From JBBRHH01 sp038222915 (GTDB lineage Bacteria; Planctomycetota; Phycisphaerae; Tepidisphaerales; Tepidisphaeraceae): DNA of 8,505 nt. The position numbers and the translations under genes were made by a program. The notes under the pieces were generated by a model that saw nothing but the letters and a program-made list of their open reading frames with translations, made no database searches and was not told the DNA's origin. The stretch covers positions 1-8,505 of the forward strand of contig JBBRHH010000251.1 of NCBI GenBank assembly GCA_038222915.1. The letters run 5' to 3'. Of the stretch, positions 1 to 8,000 are shown one piece after another. Position 1 is the stretch's first letter, and every line of letters begins with the position of its first letter.

Positions 1-1
1 G

Positions 2-3000
2 ATTCATGCCTTCGCGGTGGGTGCGCGCGGCCCTTATTACGTCAGCGATATTTATCCGCGGAATGTATTGCAGGTTTTGCAATCGCGGGCGCGGCTGACC
101 GGACCGGCCATTCAAAAGATTATCGACTCGGTCCTGGCCGGCCTGCAGGAGCTGAAGCAATGCTGCCGGCGGTCGCATGGAAACCTGAAGCCGACGAATA
201 TTCTGCTATCGGACGACAGCATTCGGGACGCGGCGATCGTCTTGTGCGACCCCGCGCCTTCGGAATGGCTTGCGATCAACGGGAGCGAGATCAACGATCT
301 CTATGAGCTGGGCGAACTGCTCTACCGGCTGGTCATGCGCCGAAAATTCCCCGGTCCAACGGCCTGGCCGGTGGACGCGTCGCGGGAGTGGGGCGTGTTT
401 GGAAAACACGCGTCGCGCTGGTGCAACTTGTGCAACCGGATGTTGAATCCCAACGCGGAGGAGGGGCCGGCACGCTTGGAAGAGGTGGCCGCGCAGGTGA
501 TGCAGTTGAAACGCAAGGAACGCGCTCCCTTCGGGCGGATCATTTCCGTATTGGCGTTTCTGGGGGTGCTGGCTGCGGGCGGGCTTTATCTCTATGACCA
601 GATGCCGCGCTGGCAGTCGGCTCGCGACAAGGTGGCCAAGCAGTTGCCGCCAGATGTGTCATATATCACCAAGCAGCAGGGTGTTTTTGAAACCCGGGGC
701 TGGGTGACTGCCGCCGGCTACCTCGCGGATCTGCGGCTCCGGGTGAATTATGCATCGCCCGGCGGAATCGATCCCGCCGCGAAAGAATTGCCCGAGGCCG
801 ATAAGTTTGTGCACAAGATCGAGGAGCAGTGGCTGCGAATTGAAGAGAACCGCAAGCTGCTGGACAAGCTGGCCGACCCGGTCCTGGCGACGTACGGGAC
901 GCTGGTGACCGCCGCGACCCAGCCGAGCCCCGACTCAACCGGGATGCAGGCCCTCGGGTCGCTGTCGCACAATCTGGATCACATCGTCAATGACAAGAAC
1001 TGGTCGGAAATCATTGCCTGGCTGAAGACGCCTGCACCGTCGGCCGTCGATATGGCGTTCTTTCAGCAAAGCAGTGATGTGGAGCGGAGCTTTGTTTCGA
1101 AGCTCGGGGTGAGCCCCGATGATCTGCAGGCATGGCTGCGCGAGATCAAATCGGGTGAGTACAACAAGGTGGCGAGCGGGAGCGATCCGCGCTTGAACTG
1201 GAAAGCCAGGGATGTTCTTTCGCGGCTGCAGGTGGATGAGCTTTCGCAGTTCAAGCTGCTCTATCCGAGCGATGCGAAGGATCCGGACCGGCAGGCCGCG
1301 GAGCTGGAAGCGGAAGCGGCGCGGCTGGAGACCCGGATCGCGAACTTGTCGCCCGGAAAAATGGTCTGGACGCGAAACAACCAGCAGTCAATTGCCGGGG
1401 GCAAGGAAGAGATCGACGCGGCGTTATCGAAGCTGCTGCGCGACGTGAAGGACGCGATCATCGGCCGCCAGGCGCAGGTGGATGCTGTTACCGCGGCGGC
1501 TGCGGCGCAGGCGGCAGCAATGCGGCGTCAGCGCGAGGCGGAGTTGTTCGTTCAGGACTGCAATACGTCGCGGCTGAATGCAGCGCCCGAGATTGAGCAA
1601 TTCTGGGCAGCGCGGAACAAGGAGTGGTCGTCCCTGGTCCAGGGTGATCCGGCGCAACTGACCGAGGACGTGCGGATTCGTCGAACCCGTTTGAAGCAGG
1701 CCCTTTCATCGCTGGACGCTGCATACAAGTCGCTGCCCGCAAAACTCGAATTGCCTGCGGGATCGGCAAGCTGGAATCAGCCATTGGTGCAGAGGTTGGA
1801 GGAGCTGGCCGAGCAGCAGAAGTTAAATGCGCTGTCGGGGGCGATGGGATATGTTCGATCCGACGCCGGGAAAAATGCGACTGCGGAGGATATGCGTTCG
1901 CACTGGTCGGAGCCGGCCGGGAAGGTCACGCGCTGGTCGGCGGATGCTACGCGATTTGTTGGCGACATGAATCAGATGGATGCGCTTCTAACGGCGGGAT
2001 ACGGGGTCGATGAACGTGGGTCGAACGGCGCCAAATCGGTCGCCGATCTGCGCGCGGCGTGGAGCGACAACCCAATCTCCGCTGACACCGGCGTTCGCAA
2101 GGCGATCGCGCCGCTGTTCGCGCCGTTGGATATTTTGCAAAAGACCGACTGGCAGGGTTTGACGGGGCTCGCATCTTCCGATGCTGTCAAGCTGGGCATC
2201 CGCCTCACCGCCTACGCGCGGATGATGGCGATGAGCGATCTGGCGGGGCCCGTGAACCGCCGGGAGTTTGAAGACAACCAGCAACTGGCATCGGTCCTGT
2301 CGTCGGCCATCGACAGCGGCATCAAGGACGATGCCCGAAGGGTGCGGCGCAAAGCGGAAGTGGATCAGGGAGCAAGGAAGGCTTGGGCGCAATTCCTGGA
2401 GCGAGCGACGACGCAGGACGATCTGCAGTATGCCCTGTCGATGAAGGCAAAGTTTTCGCCCGAGGATCTTTCGACGCTGGGGAAGCGATCGGCCTTCAAT
2501 CTCCAGGTCTATGGATTGCAGCAATATCTGGTCGATCCGAAACACACGTCGAGCAGCGACACGACGTTGGACGCCTTGCTGACCAAGGTTCAGGCCGCGG
2601 CGGACGCGCTGCCCGATGCAGTGAAGAGCCAGCCGGATGTGACGGCGTTTACCGCCGGGGTGCGCACGTGGCGGGCGACGTCGGCCACGCAGATTGATTT
2701 TGGCAAGCTGGGCCCGATGTCGCCGCTGGCAGGGGCTGGAAAAAACATCAACTGGAAATTTACTTACGACGACCCAACCGGAACGGTGGTTTACAGCGCG
2801 GCATTGCCGCCGGAAATCTCCACCGATCGCGTGATTGAAATCACCTACAAGAAGGTCGACGGCGATGCGACGGTTGCGCCCTGCTTCCTTTGCATATCGG
2901 AAACGTCCCTCGGATTTTTCAGCGACATCGTCTCGGCCGCCGGCAAGTGGACCGACATGGGGCGGGTGCTGATGAACTTCGATCCGCGTTCGGGCGACCC

Positions 3001-3820
3001 GCGCCTCGGGCCGCGCATCTGGGAATGGCCGCCGAATTTGCGGGCCGGGCAGTCGATCCGGCGAACGCTGGTCTGGCTGGCAGGGGATTTCGATCACTAT
3101 CCGCCGGAACTGGGGACAGCGGACAATCGGCAGGTGCTGCGCGATGCCACGGGGGCGCGTGCGCCGGAATTGAATCCTTCACGCAAACAACCAATGCAGC
3201 AGGTTTCCGCCGCCGCGGCGATGTACTTTGCGGACCTGATGGGCTCGCGGCTGCAGAAACCGGGCGAGTGGAAACTGGCGTTCAAGGCATCGGACAAGAC
3301 AGAGCGGCCAAACCTGCGCGATCACAATTGGAAGCAACAGTATGACTGGGTGACGCGATCGCACCTGGGCGCGTCGGCTTTGCCGGACGCGGGAATGTTT
3401 GTTCCGACCAGCGAGAAGGCTTCGGCCGACGTGTGGCCGGAATCAAAGGTTTCGGGTGCGCCGCCGGTGGGGGCGGACAAGGAATACGACGACGGCACGC
3501 TTTGGTTTCGCGAAGTGGCCGCCAGTGGCTCGACAACGTTTAACAACCTGGTTGGAAATGTCGCGGAGTATGCGGTCGACGATGGCGGCAAGCTCTACGT
3601 GATCGGCGGCTCAGCGCTGTCGCCGCCAAGCCGGGCCGTGGATCAGGAATTTGAAGTGCCGGATTGGCGCAGTGCCGCCAAGGGCTTCGCGGATGTCGGC
3701 TTTCGGCTGAGCTTCTCCGCCCCGATACGGTCGGTCGCGCAGTTGAAAACAACGACGGCCAGGCAACCCTATCTCACCGCCATCGCATCACCGGCCACCA
3801 AACCTGCAACGCCCAGATAA
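2..3820 (+). CDS. Membrane-anchored pseudokinase with C-terminal FGE-like domain (5' partial)
   Basis: The reading frame is open to the left edge. The GTG at 17 lies inside the kinase fold and is not the real start, but residues are numbered from it. Residues 1-168 are a Ser/Thr-kinase-type domain: catalytic-loop motif HGNLKPTN (54-61), DFG-like DPA (78-80), helix F motif DLYELG (94-99) and a terminal helix ending in LEEV. Residues 173-193 form one membrane helix followed by YDQMPRW. Residues about 200-900 are mostly alpha-helical, with an Ala/Glu/Arg-rich probable coiled coil near 425-510. Residues about 915-1235 resemble a formylglycine-generating-enzyme/SUMF1 fold: SETSLGFF, RLQKPGEW (1078-1085), LVGNVAEY (1178-1185), GGS (1197-1199) and a final GFRL. 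The catalytic Asp is Asn56, the activation segment is nearly absent, and the FGE active-site cysteines are missing. I infer a non-catalytic receptor or scaffold with the kinase inside and the FGE-like domain outside. Domain calls are fairly sure; function is unknown. Confidence 0.85.
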   Translation: MHAFAVGARGPYYVSDIYPRNVLQVLQSRARLTGPAIQKIIDSVLAGLQELKQCCRRSHGNLKPTNILLSDDSIRDAAIVLCDPAPSEWLAINGSEINDLYELGELLYRLVMRRKFPGPTAWPVDASREWGVFGKHASRWCNLCNRMLNPNAEEGPARLEEVAAQVMQLKRKERAPFGRIISVLAFLGVLAAGGLYLYDQMPRWQSARDKVAKQLPPDVSYITKQQGVFETRGWVTAAGYLADLRLRVNYASPGGIDPAAKELPEADKFVHKIEEQWLRIEENRKLLDKLADPVLATYGTLVTAATQPSPDSTGMQALGSLSHNLDHIVNDKNWSEIIAWLKTPAPSAVDMAFFQQSSDVERSFVSKLGVSPDDLQAWLREIKSGEYNKVASGSDPRLNWKARDVLSRLQVDELSQFKLLYPSDAKDPDRQAAELEAEAARLETRIANLSPGKMVWTRNNQQSIAGGKEEIDAALSKLLRDVKDAIIGRQAQVDAVTAAAAAQAAAMRRQREAELFVQDCNTSRLNAAPEIEQFWAARNKEWSSLVQGDPAQLTEDVRIRRTRLKQALSSLDAAYKSLPAKLELPAGSASWNQPLVQRLEELAEQQKLNALSGAMGYVRSDAGKNATAEDMRSHWSEPAGKVTRWSADATRFVGDMNQMDALLTAGYGVDERGSNGAKSVADLRAAWSDNPISADTGVRKAIAPLFAPLDILQKTDWQGLTGLASSDAVKLGIRLTAYARMMAMSDLAGPVNRREFEDNQQLASVLSSAIDSGIKDDARRVRRKAEVDQGARKAWAQFLERATTQDDLQYALSMKAKFSPEDLSTLGKRSAFNLQVYGLQQYLVDPKHTSSSDTTLDALLTKVQAAADALPDAVKSQPDVTAFTAGVRTWRATSATQIDFGKLGPMSPLAGAGKNINWKFTYDDPTGTVVYSAALPPEISTDRVIEITYKKVDGDATVAPCFLCISETSLGFFSDIVSAAGKWTDMGRVLMNFDPRSGDPRLGPRIWEWPPNLRAGQSIRRTLVWLAGDFDHYPPELGTADNRQVLRDATGARAPELNPSRKQPMQQVSAAAAMYFADLMGSRLQKPGEWKLAFKASDKTERPNLRDHNWKQQYDWVTRSHLGASALPDAGMFVPTSEKASADVWPESKVSGAPPVGADKEYDDGTLWFREVAASGSTTFNNLVGNVAEYAVDDGGKLYVIGGSALSPPSRAVDQEFEVPDWRSAAKGFADVGFRLSFSAPIRSVAQLKTTTARQPYLTAIASPATKPATPR

Positions 3821-3824
3821 AACG

Positions 3825-5033
3825 CTATTTGGTTCCAATGAGGCGGGCGACTTCCTGACAATCTTTATCACCGCGGCCCGAGAGGTTGATGACGATCACC
3901 TGATCGCCCTTCATCTTCGGCGCGATCTTGGCCACGTGGGCGATGGCGTGGGACGTCTCCAGGGCGGGAAGAATTCCTTCACACTGCGCCAGTAGCTGGA
4001 ATGCGTCGAGGGCTTCGGCGTCGGTGATGCTGACGTATTCAACTCGTCCGCTGTCCTTCCAGTAAGCGTGTTCCGGACCAACACCCGGATAGTCGAGCCC
4101 GGCGCTGACAGAATGAACATCGGCGGTCTGGCCATCCTCATCCTGGAGAACGTAAGAGAGCGCGCCGTGGAGGACGCCTGGCTTGCCGGCGGTGAGAGTT
4201 GCGGCATGTTGGCCCAGATCCATTCCACGGCCGCCAGCTTCGACGCCAATCAATTTTACGTTCGCGTCCGGGGCGAAGGGTGCAAAGATTCCAGCGGCGT
4301 TGGATCCGCCGCCGACGCAGGCAACGACGCAGTCGGGAAGCTTGTTCTCAGCCTTGAGAATTTGCTCGCGTGCTTCGCGGCCGATCATCACCTGAAAATC
4401 CCGCACCATCATCGGGAAAGGATGCGGACCGGCGACGCTGCCAATGATGTAATGGGTGTGGCCGACGCTTCCCATCCAGTCCCGGAGAGCTTCGTTGAGC
4501 GCATCCTTTAACGTCTTGCTGCCGCTGGTCACCTCAATAACGTTCGCCCCCATCAGCTTCATGCGAAATACATTGAGGTTCTGTCGGCGAACGTCTTCAG
4601 CGCCCATATAGACGTCACATTGCAGGCCAAACAGTGCACACGCCGTGGCAGTCGCCACGCCATGCTGGCCAGCCCCGGTCTCGGCGATAACGCGCTTCTT
4701 CCCCATCCGGAGAGTCAGGAGGGCCTGTCCGATCGCGTTGTTGATCTTGTGAGCACCGGTGTGGTTCAGGTCTTCGCGCTTGAGATAGATCTTCGCCCCG
4801 CCCAGCTTTTCGGTCAGCCGTCGCGCGAAGTAAAGGCGCGAGGGTCGGCCGACGTATTCACGCAGGTAATAGTCGAACTCGCGCGCAAACGCAGGATCGG
4901 CCTGAGCGCGTTTGTATTCGGCTTCGAGTTGTTCCAGGGCGGAGATCAGCGTTTCAGGCACGTAAACGCCGCCATAAGGCCCAAAGTGGCCGGCGGCATC
5001 GGGAAGCGCGGTCGCGGTGGTTGCACTACTCAT
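3825..5033 (-). CDS. trpB: Tryptophan synthase beta chain (TrpB1 type)
   Basis: TrpB is the PLP enzyme that condenses indole with L-serine to give L-tryptophan. It is cytosolic and normally forms an alpha2-beta2 complex with TrpA. The 402 residues match the family's usual length. Visible motifs are the N-terminal FGPYGGVYVPETL, the PLP-lysine motif HTGAHKINN (Lys96 forms the Schiff base), AETGAGQHGVATAT with catalytic Glu118, the phosphate-binding GGGSN (241-245), GLDYPGVGP with the COMM-domain Asp314, and the C-terminal SGRGDKD (385-391). All key residues are present, so it should be active and TrpA-responsive rather than TrpB2. The ATG at 5033 fits the family N-terminus; the next Met is at residue 110. 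No Shine-Dalgarno sequence precedes it. It lies 56 bp behind the patatin gene on the same strand and ends 4 bp from the convergent kinase-like gene. No trpA, trpF or trpC is adjacent. Confidence 0.97.
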   Translation of the reverse strand: MSSATTATALPDAAGHFGPYGGVYVPETLISALEQLEAEYKRAQADPAFAREFDYYLREYVGRPSRLYFARRLTEKLGGAKIYLKREDLNHTGAHKINNAIGQALLTLRMGKKRVIAETGAGQHGVATATACALFGLQCDVYMGAEDVRRQNLNVFRMKLMGANVIEVTSGSKTLKDALNEALRDWMGSVGHTHYIIGSVAGPHPFPMMVRDFQVMIGREAREQILKAENKLPDCVVACVGGGSNAAGIFAPFAPDANVKLIGVEAGGRGMDLGQHAATLTAGKPGVLHGALSYVLQDEDGQTADVHSVSAGLDYPGVGPEHAYWKDSGRVEYVSITDAEALDAFQLLAQCEGILPALETSHAIAHVAKIAPKMKGDQVIVINLSGRGDKDCQEVARLIGTK

Positions 5034-5089
5034 AACAGCCGTATGGTAGGTGGCGGTGGGATGTTCAGCAATCCGCGATTTGGTCGCCG
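5034..5089 (-). other. Intergenic spacer between patatin gene and trpB
   Basis: These 56 bp separate the patatin TGA stop from the trpB ATG. They contain no Shine-Dalgarno-like AGGAGG ahead of trpB, no clear hairpin with a T-run, and no trp-leader-type run of Trp codons. The short gap and shared direction allow co-transcription of the patatin gene and trpB. A weak promoter candidate within it is listed separately. Confidence 0.6.
5043..5071 (-). promoter_or_regulatory. Weak sigma70-like promoter candidate for trpB
   Basis: On the minus strand, TTGCTG (5071-5066) and TACCAT (5048-5043) are separated by exactly 17 bp. They match the -35 and -10 consensus hexamers at about three and four of six positions. 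The -10-like box ends 9 nt before the trpB ATG, so a transcript from it would have a leader of only a few bases. That would fit the missing ribosome-binding site, but hexamers this weak arise often by chance. Confidence 0.2.
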
Positions 5090-8000
5090 TCAGGAGCCTG
5101 GAATCGACGCGGTGTTGCGCGTTTGCGGCGGCGGCGGATTGAAGTTGAAGGTGTTGCTCCGCTTGCTCTGTGGATTAATGACAATGACTGTGAGCGACGC
5201 CATGGGGGCGGCGCTCAGGGTCGCCTTGATCGTGTCATCGGCAATGCGTTCGCAGGCCAGTTCGATCCCATTGATTTGCGCCTTCGACTTTTTCTTGAAG
5301 CCCTTGCCGAAGATTTTGACAGTCGAGTTGTCGGCGCCCTCCATCGCGACAGACGTAATTTCCGGGTAGTCGCAGTAGCGTCGCGTGTTATTGACGAGGT
5401 CATTGAAGTTCACGTCCGTCCCAGAAGGAAAGACCTGCTCGGCGATGAATGCGCCGAGATTGCGATAACTTTCAAACTGCGACTCGGTAAAGAACTGATT
5501 CATCGTCGTTTCGTGCGGAAATTCTTCCGAGGACTTTGCATAGTTGTAGATGTCGGCGGGCTCCAGACCATAAAACGCGGGCTTGAGGTAGATAAGAATT
5601 CCGTCCCGTATCGGACTCGCGTGCTCGCCATTGCCGTCCCGCGGTGCGTCCGCTTCAGCGTAATGGATGGTGCCGATCGTGCAGTATTTTCCGATCGCCT
5701 TCATGCGCGGATCGCGGGCGGAAATGGGGATCTTCCCTTCAAAGCTGATGCGCACGCCCATGTCGATGTAAATTTTTCGAACCGCGTTCCCCAGGTCGAC
5801 AAATTCGCACGACCCGTCCTGGCCGGCGTCGCTCAACACAATGAGCCGGCAGCGGCGGCGGACCATTTCATAGATGCCGAGGTTTTCAAAGTGGCCGCCG
5901 TCCGAGAGGTAGACGTAGGGAAAGCGATCGTTGGTATAGCCGAAGGTTTCGGCGAGCAGCGAGAGCGGCGCGAATCTTGGAGAGGAGTTGCCGAACGTCT
6001 GATCACCGCGAACGCCGGGGTTCCCCGCCCATGCCCCCATGCGAACGTTGAACAGCGTCATCAGGAACGCGAGAGCAGGCGCGGAGTGATAGCCCATGTT
6101 CGGACTGGCGGCCGCCCCCGAGATGCTCAGCGCGGTGCCCAGGGAGATGGCCCGGTCGGGGTACTCCTTTTCCCTTTCCCAGCCTCCGCCGTAGCGGCGT
6201 GAATCGCGATAGCCCAGGCCGCTGCTTCCGCAGCCGCAGTGGAGCGGCGAAGCGGTAAAGCTCTCCGCCTTGCGCTGCTGCCAGGCAAGATTCTCGCCGG
6301 CAACCAGGTTGAGCGCGATGTTGACGACATGGAACGGCCCGCACGGTTGCAGGGCCCGGCGCAGGAGCAGCCGATTGATGGTGGCCTGACGACGCGGGAA
6401 ATCCGCAATGTTGGTCAGAGCGCTCTGTTCCGCGCCGGTGAGCTTCTCGCGGAAACCTTCCACGTTCTGCAGCCGCTCCGTCTGCACCAACTGCTCCATC
6501 GCTCGTCGCAGAGCCCTCGCGTCGGCGGCCGCAAGGGGCTCACCGTCTGGCCACTCGTCGGCGTCGGGGATGAACGCGCCAATCTGGTTATCAAGATATT
6601 CAGCCGCTTTCGATTGCGGCACGAGCCGGATCGTTCGCGCCAGCATCTCGACCGCCCCTTCGGGGCGAAGCCAGTGCATGCGGAGATTGTCGCGCGGGTC
6701 GAAGCCCGTAAAGCCGTTGTACCCCTCGCTCTTTTCACGATTACGCCGCGACGCGCCGAGGTATGCCCGGATAAGGCGGTCGCGATAGACGGCGTGAAGC
6801 GAGAATTTATTGATGTTGACGAAGCAGCCCATGATAAGAGCCAGAAGCGCGGGCGGCGCTACCCATACGATCGGGATCCACCATCTCGAATAACGCAGCA
6901 CGTCCTTGTGCCATTCGACCATATCCCCGTCGTAGCTTCTTGGCGGACGCCAGCCCCACAGTGTCACCAGCCAGTCCGTGCCCAGCGAGATCAATGCACA
7001 GAGAAAAAGGACGAAAATTGGAGCGGCCAATGCCAGCCCGATATTGCGGAGAGGGCTTTCACTCTCCGCGCCGCCGCGCTTGTTCGCGGCGGTGTGGGCG
7101 CTTTTCCCCAGAATGGCCGTCGCAGCGCCCGAAATCGTGCCCAGCGAGATCACCGCGGTGGCGGCCTTATGCCACAGCCACAGGAGACCTGCGGGAGCAA
7201 CCAGCGAAAGTACGCTCAGGGCGCACCATCCAGTGACCGCCGCAAGCACCCATGCCATGACGCGCGCGTACCACTCGCGGTCTTCGTCATCGTTCTGCCG
7301 GCTAAACAGACCGGCGAGGATGGAAAGTTGAAGCACCGCGGCGACTCCAACCAAAGGAAAGGAAAGACAGACGTACTTGATGGCGTTTTTGCCGGGGTTT
7401 CCGACCGACCGTGCGATGATCCACATCAGCCAGCCACCAAAGATGGCCCCGACGATGATGACGAGACTTTCGACAAATTCGGATTTGGCCTGATGCAGCT
7501 TTTTACGTAGATCGATAACCCAGCGCTTGGCAGTCTCCGCAACCCGCATGCGCCGGCTTCTACCCGATCGTGAACGTTCGTCTTGAAAGCTGAGTTCTTT
7601 GATGCGGATGATCTGGCCGCGATAGGCCAGCCATCCGAAGAGGTGCTTCGCGAGATTTAAAAAGATGATCATGACGCCCGACCTGAGGAAAGCGAGGCGT
7701 CGCCCGCCGTGTAAAACCTCGAAGAGAAGGCCCCACCCAGTCGTCAGAAGGCAACTGGAAACCAGGAATGGAAAGAGACAATATTTGATGAAATGCGGCT
7801 GTTCGTCTTTCGGTTCAACTTTGAGATAAGCGACAGAAGGGCCCAGTTTCGCGAGGTAAGGGCGATACTTCGGCCGGTAAATATCCATGTAAGCCAGCGG
7901 GATCATCCCCACAGCGCAGCCAAGCGTGAGTGCCAAGGTCCCTGCGATTGAGAGGCCGATGAGGGACGCGTGGAGATAGCCGTAGGTGGCCTCCGGATTG

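Noticed and set aside
17..19. GTG at 17 as start codon of the kinase-like gene
   Set aside because: The frame stays open to the window edge, and the GTG falls inside the kinase N-lobe/hinge region, so the true start is upstream of the window.
1988..3097. Minus-strand open frame of 369 codons antisense to the kinase/FGE-like gene
   Set aside because: Its translation is Arg/Pro/His-rich low-complexity text with no recognisable domain, typical of the antisense of GC-rich coding DNA. The + strand frame has clear domains across the same bases.
3813..3832. Six-pair stem CCAGAT/ATTTGG with an 8-nt loop at the convergent gene ends
   Set aside because: The stem is short and AT-rich, includes a G-T pair, and has no following T-run. 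It is too weak to call a terminator.
4620..5369. Plus-strand open frame of 249 codons spanning the trpB start and patatin end
   Set aside because: It is antisense to the highly conserved trpB N-terminal half and crosses the intergenic spacer. No domain is visible.
5123..6202. Plus-strand open frame of 359 codons antisense to the patatin 3' part
   Set aside because: It overlaps the patatin DGG motif and TIG-like codons on the other strand. Its translation is rich in Arg, Val and Asp and has no domain.
6239..7510. Plus-strand open frame of 423 codons antisense to the patatin gene
   Set aside because: It covers the patatin membrane block and has no family signature. The composition is Arg/Gly/Pro-rich, as expected of a shadow frame.
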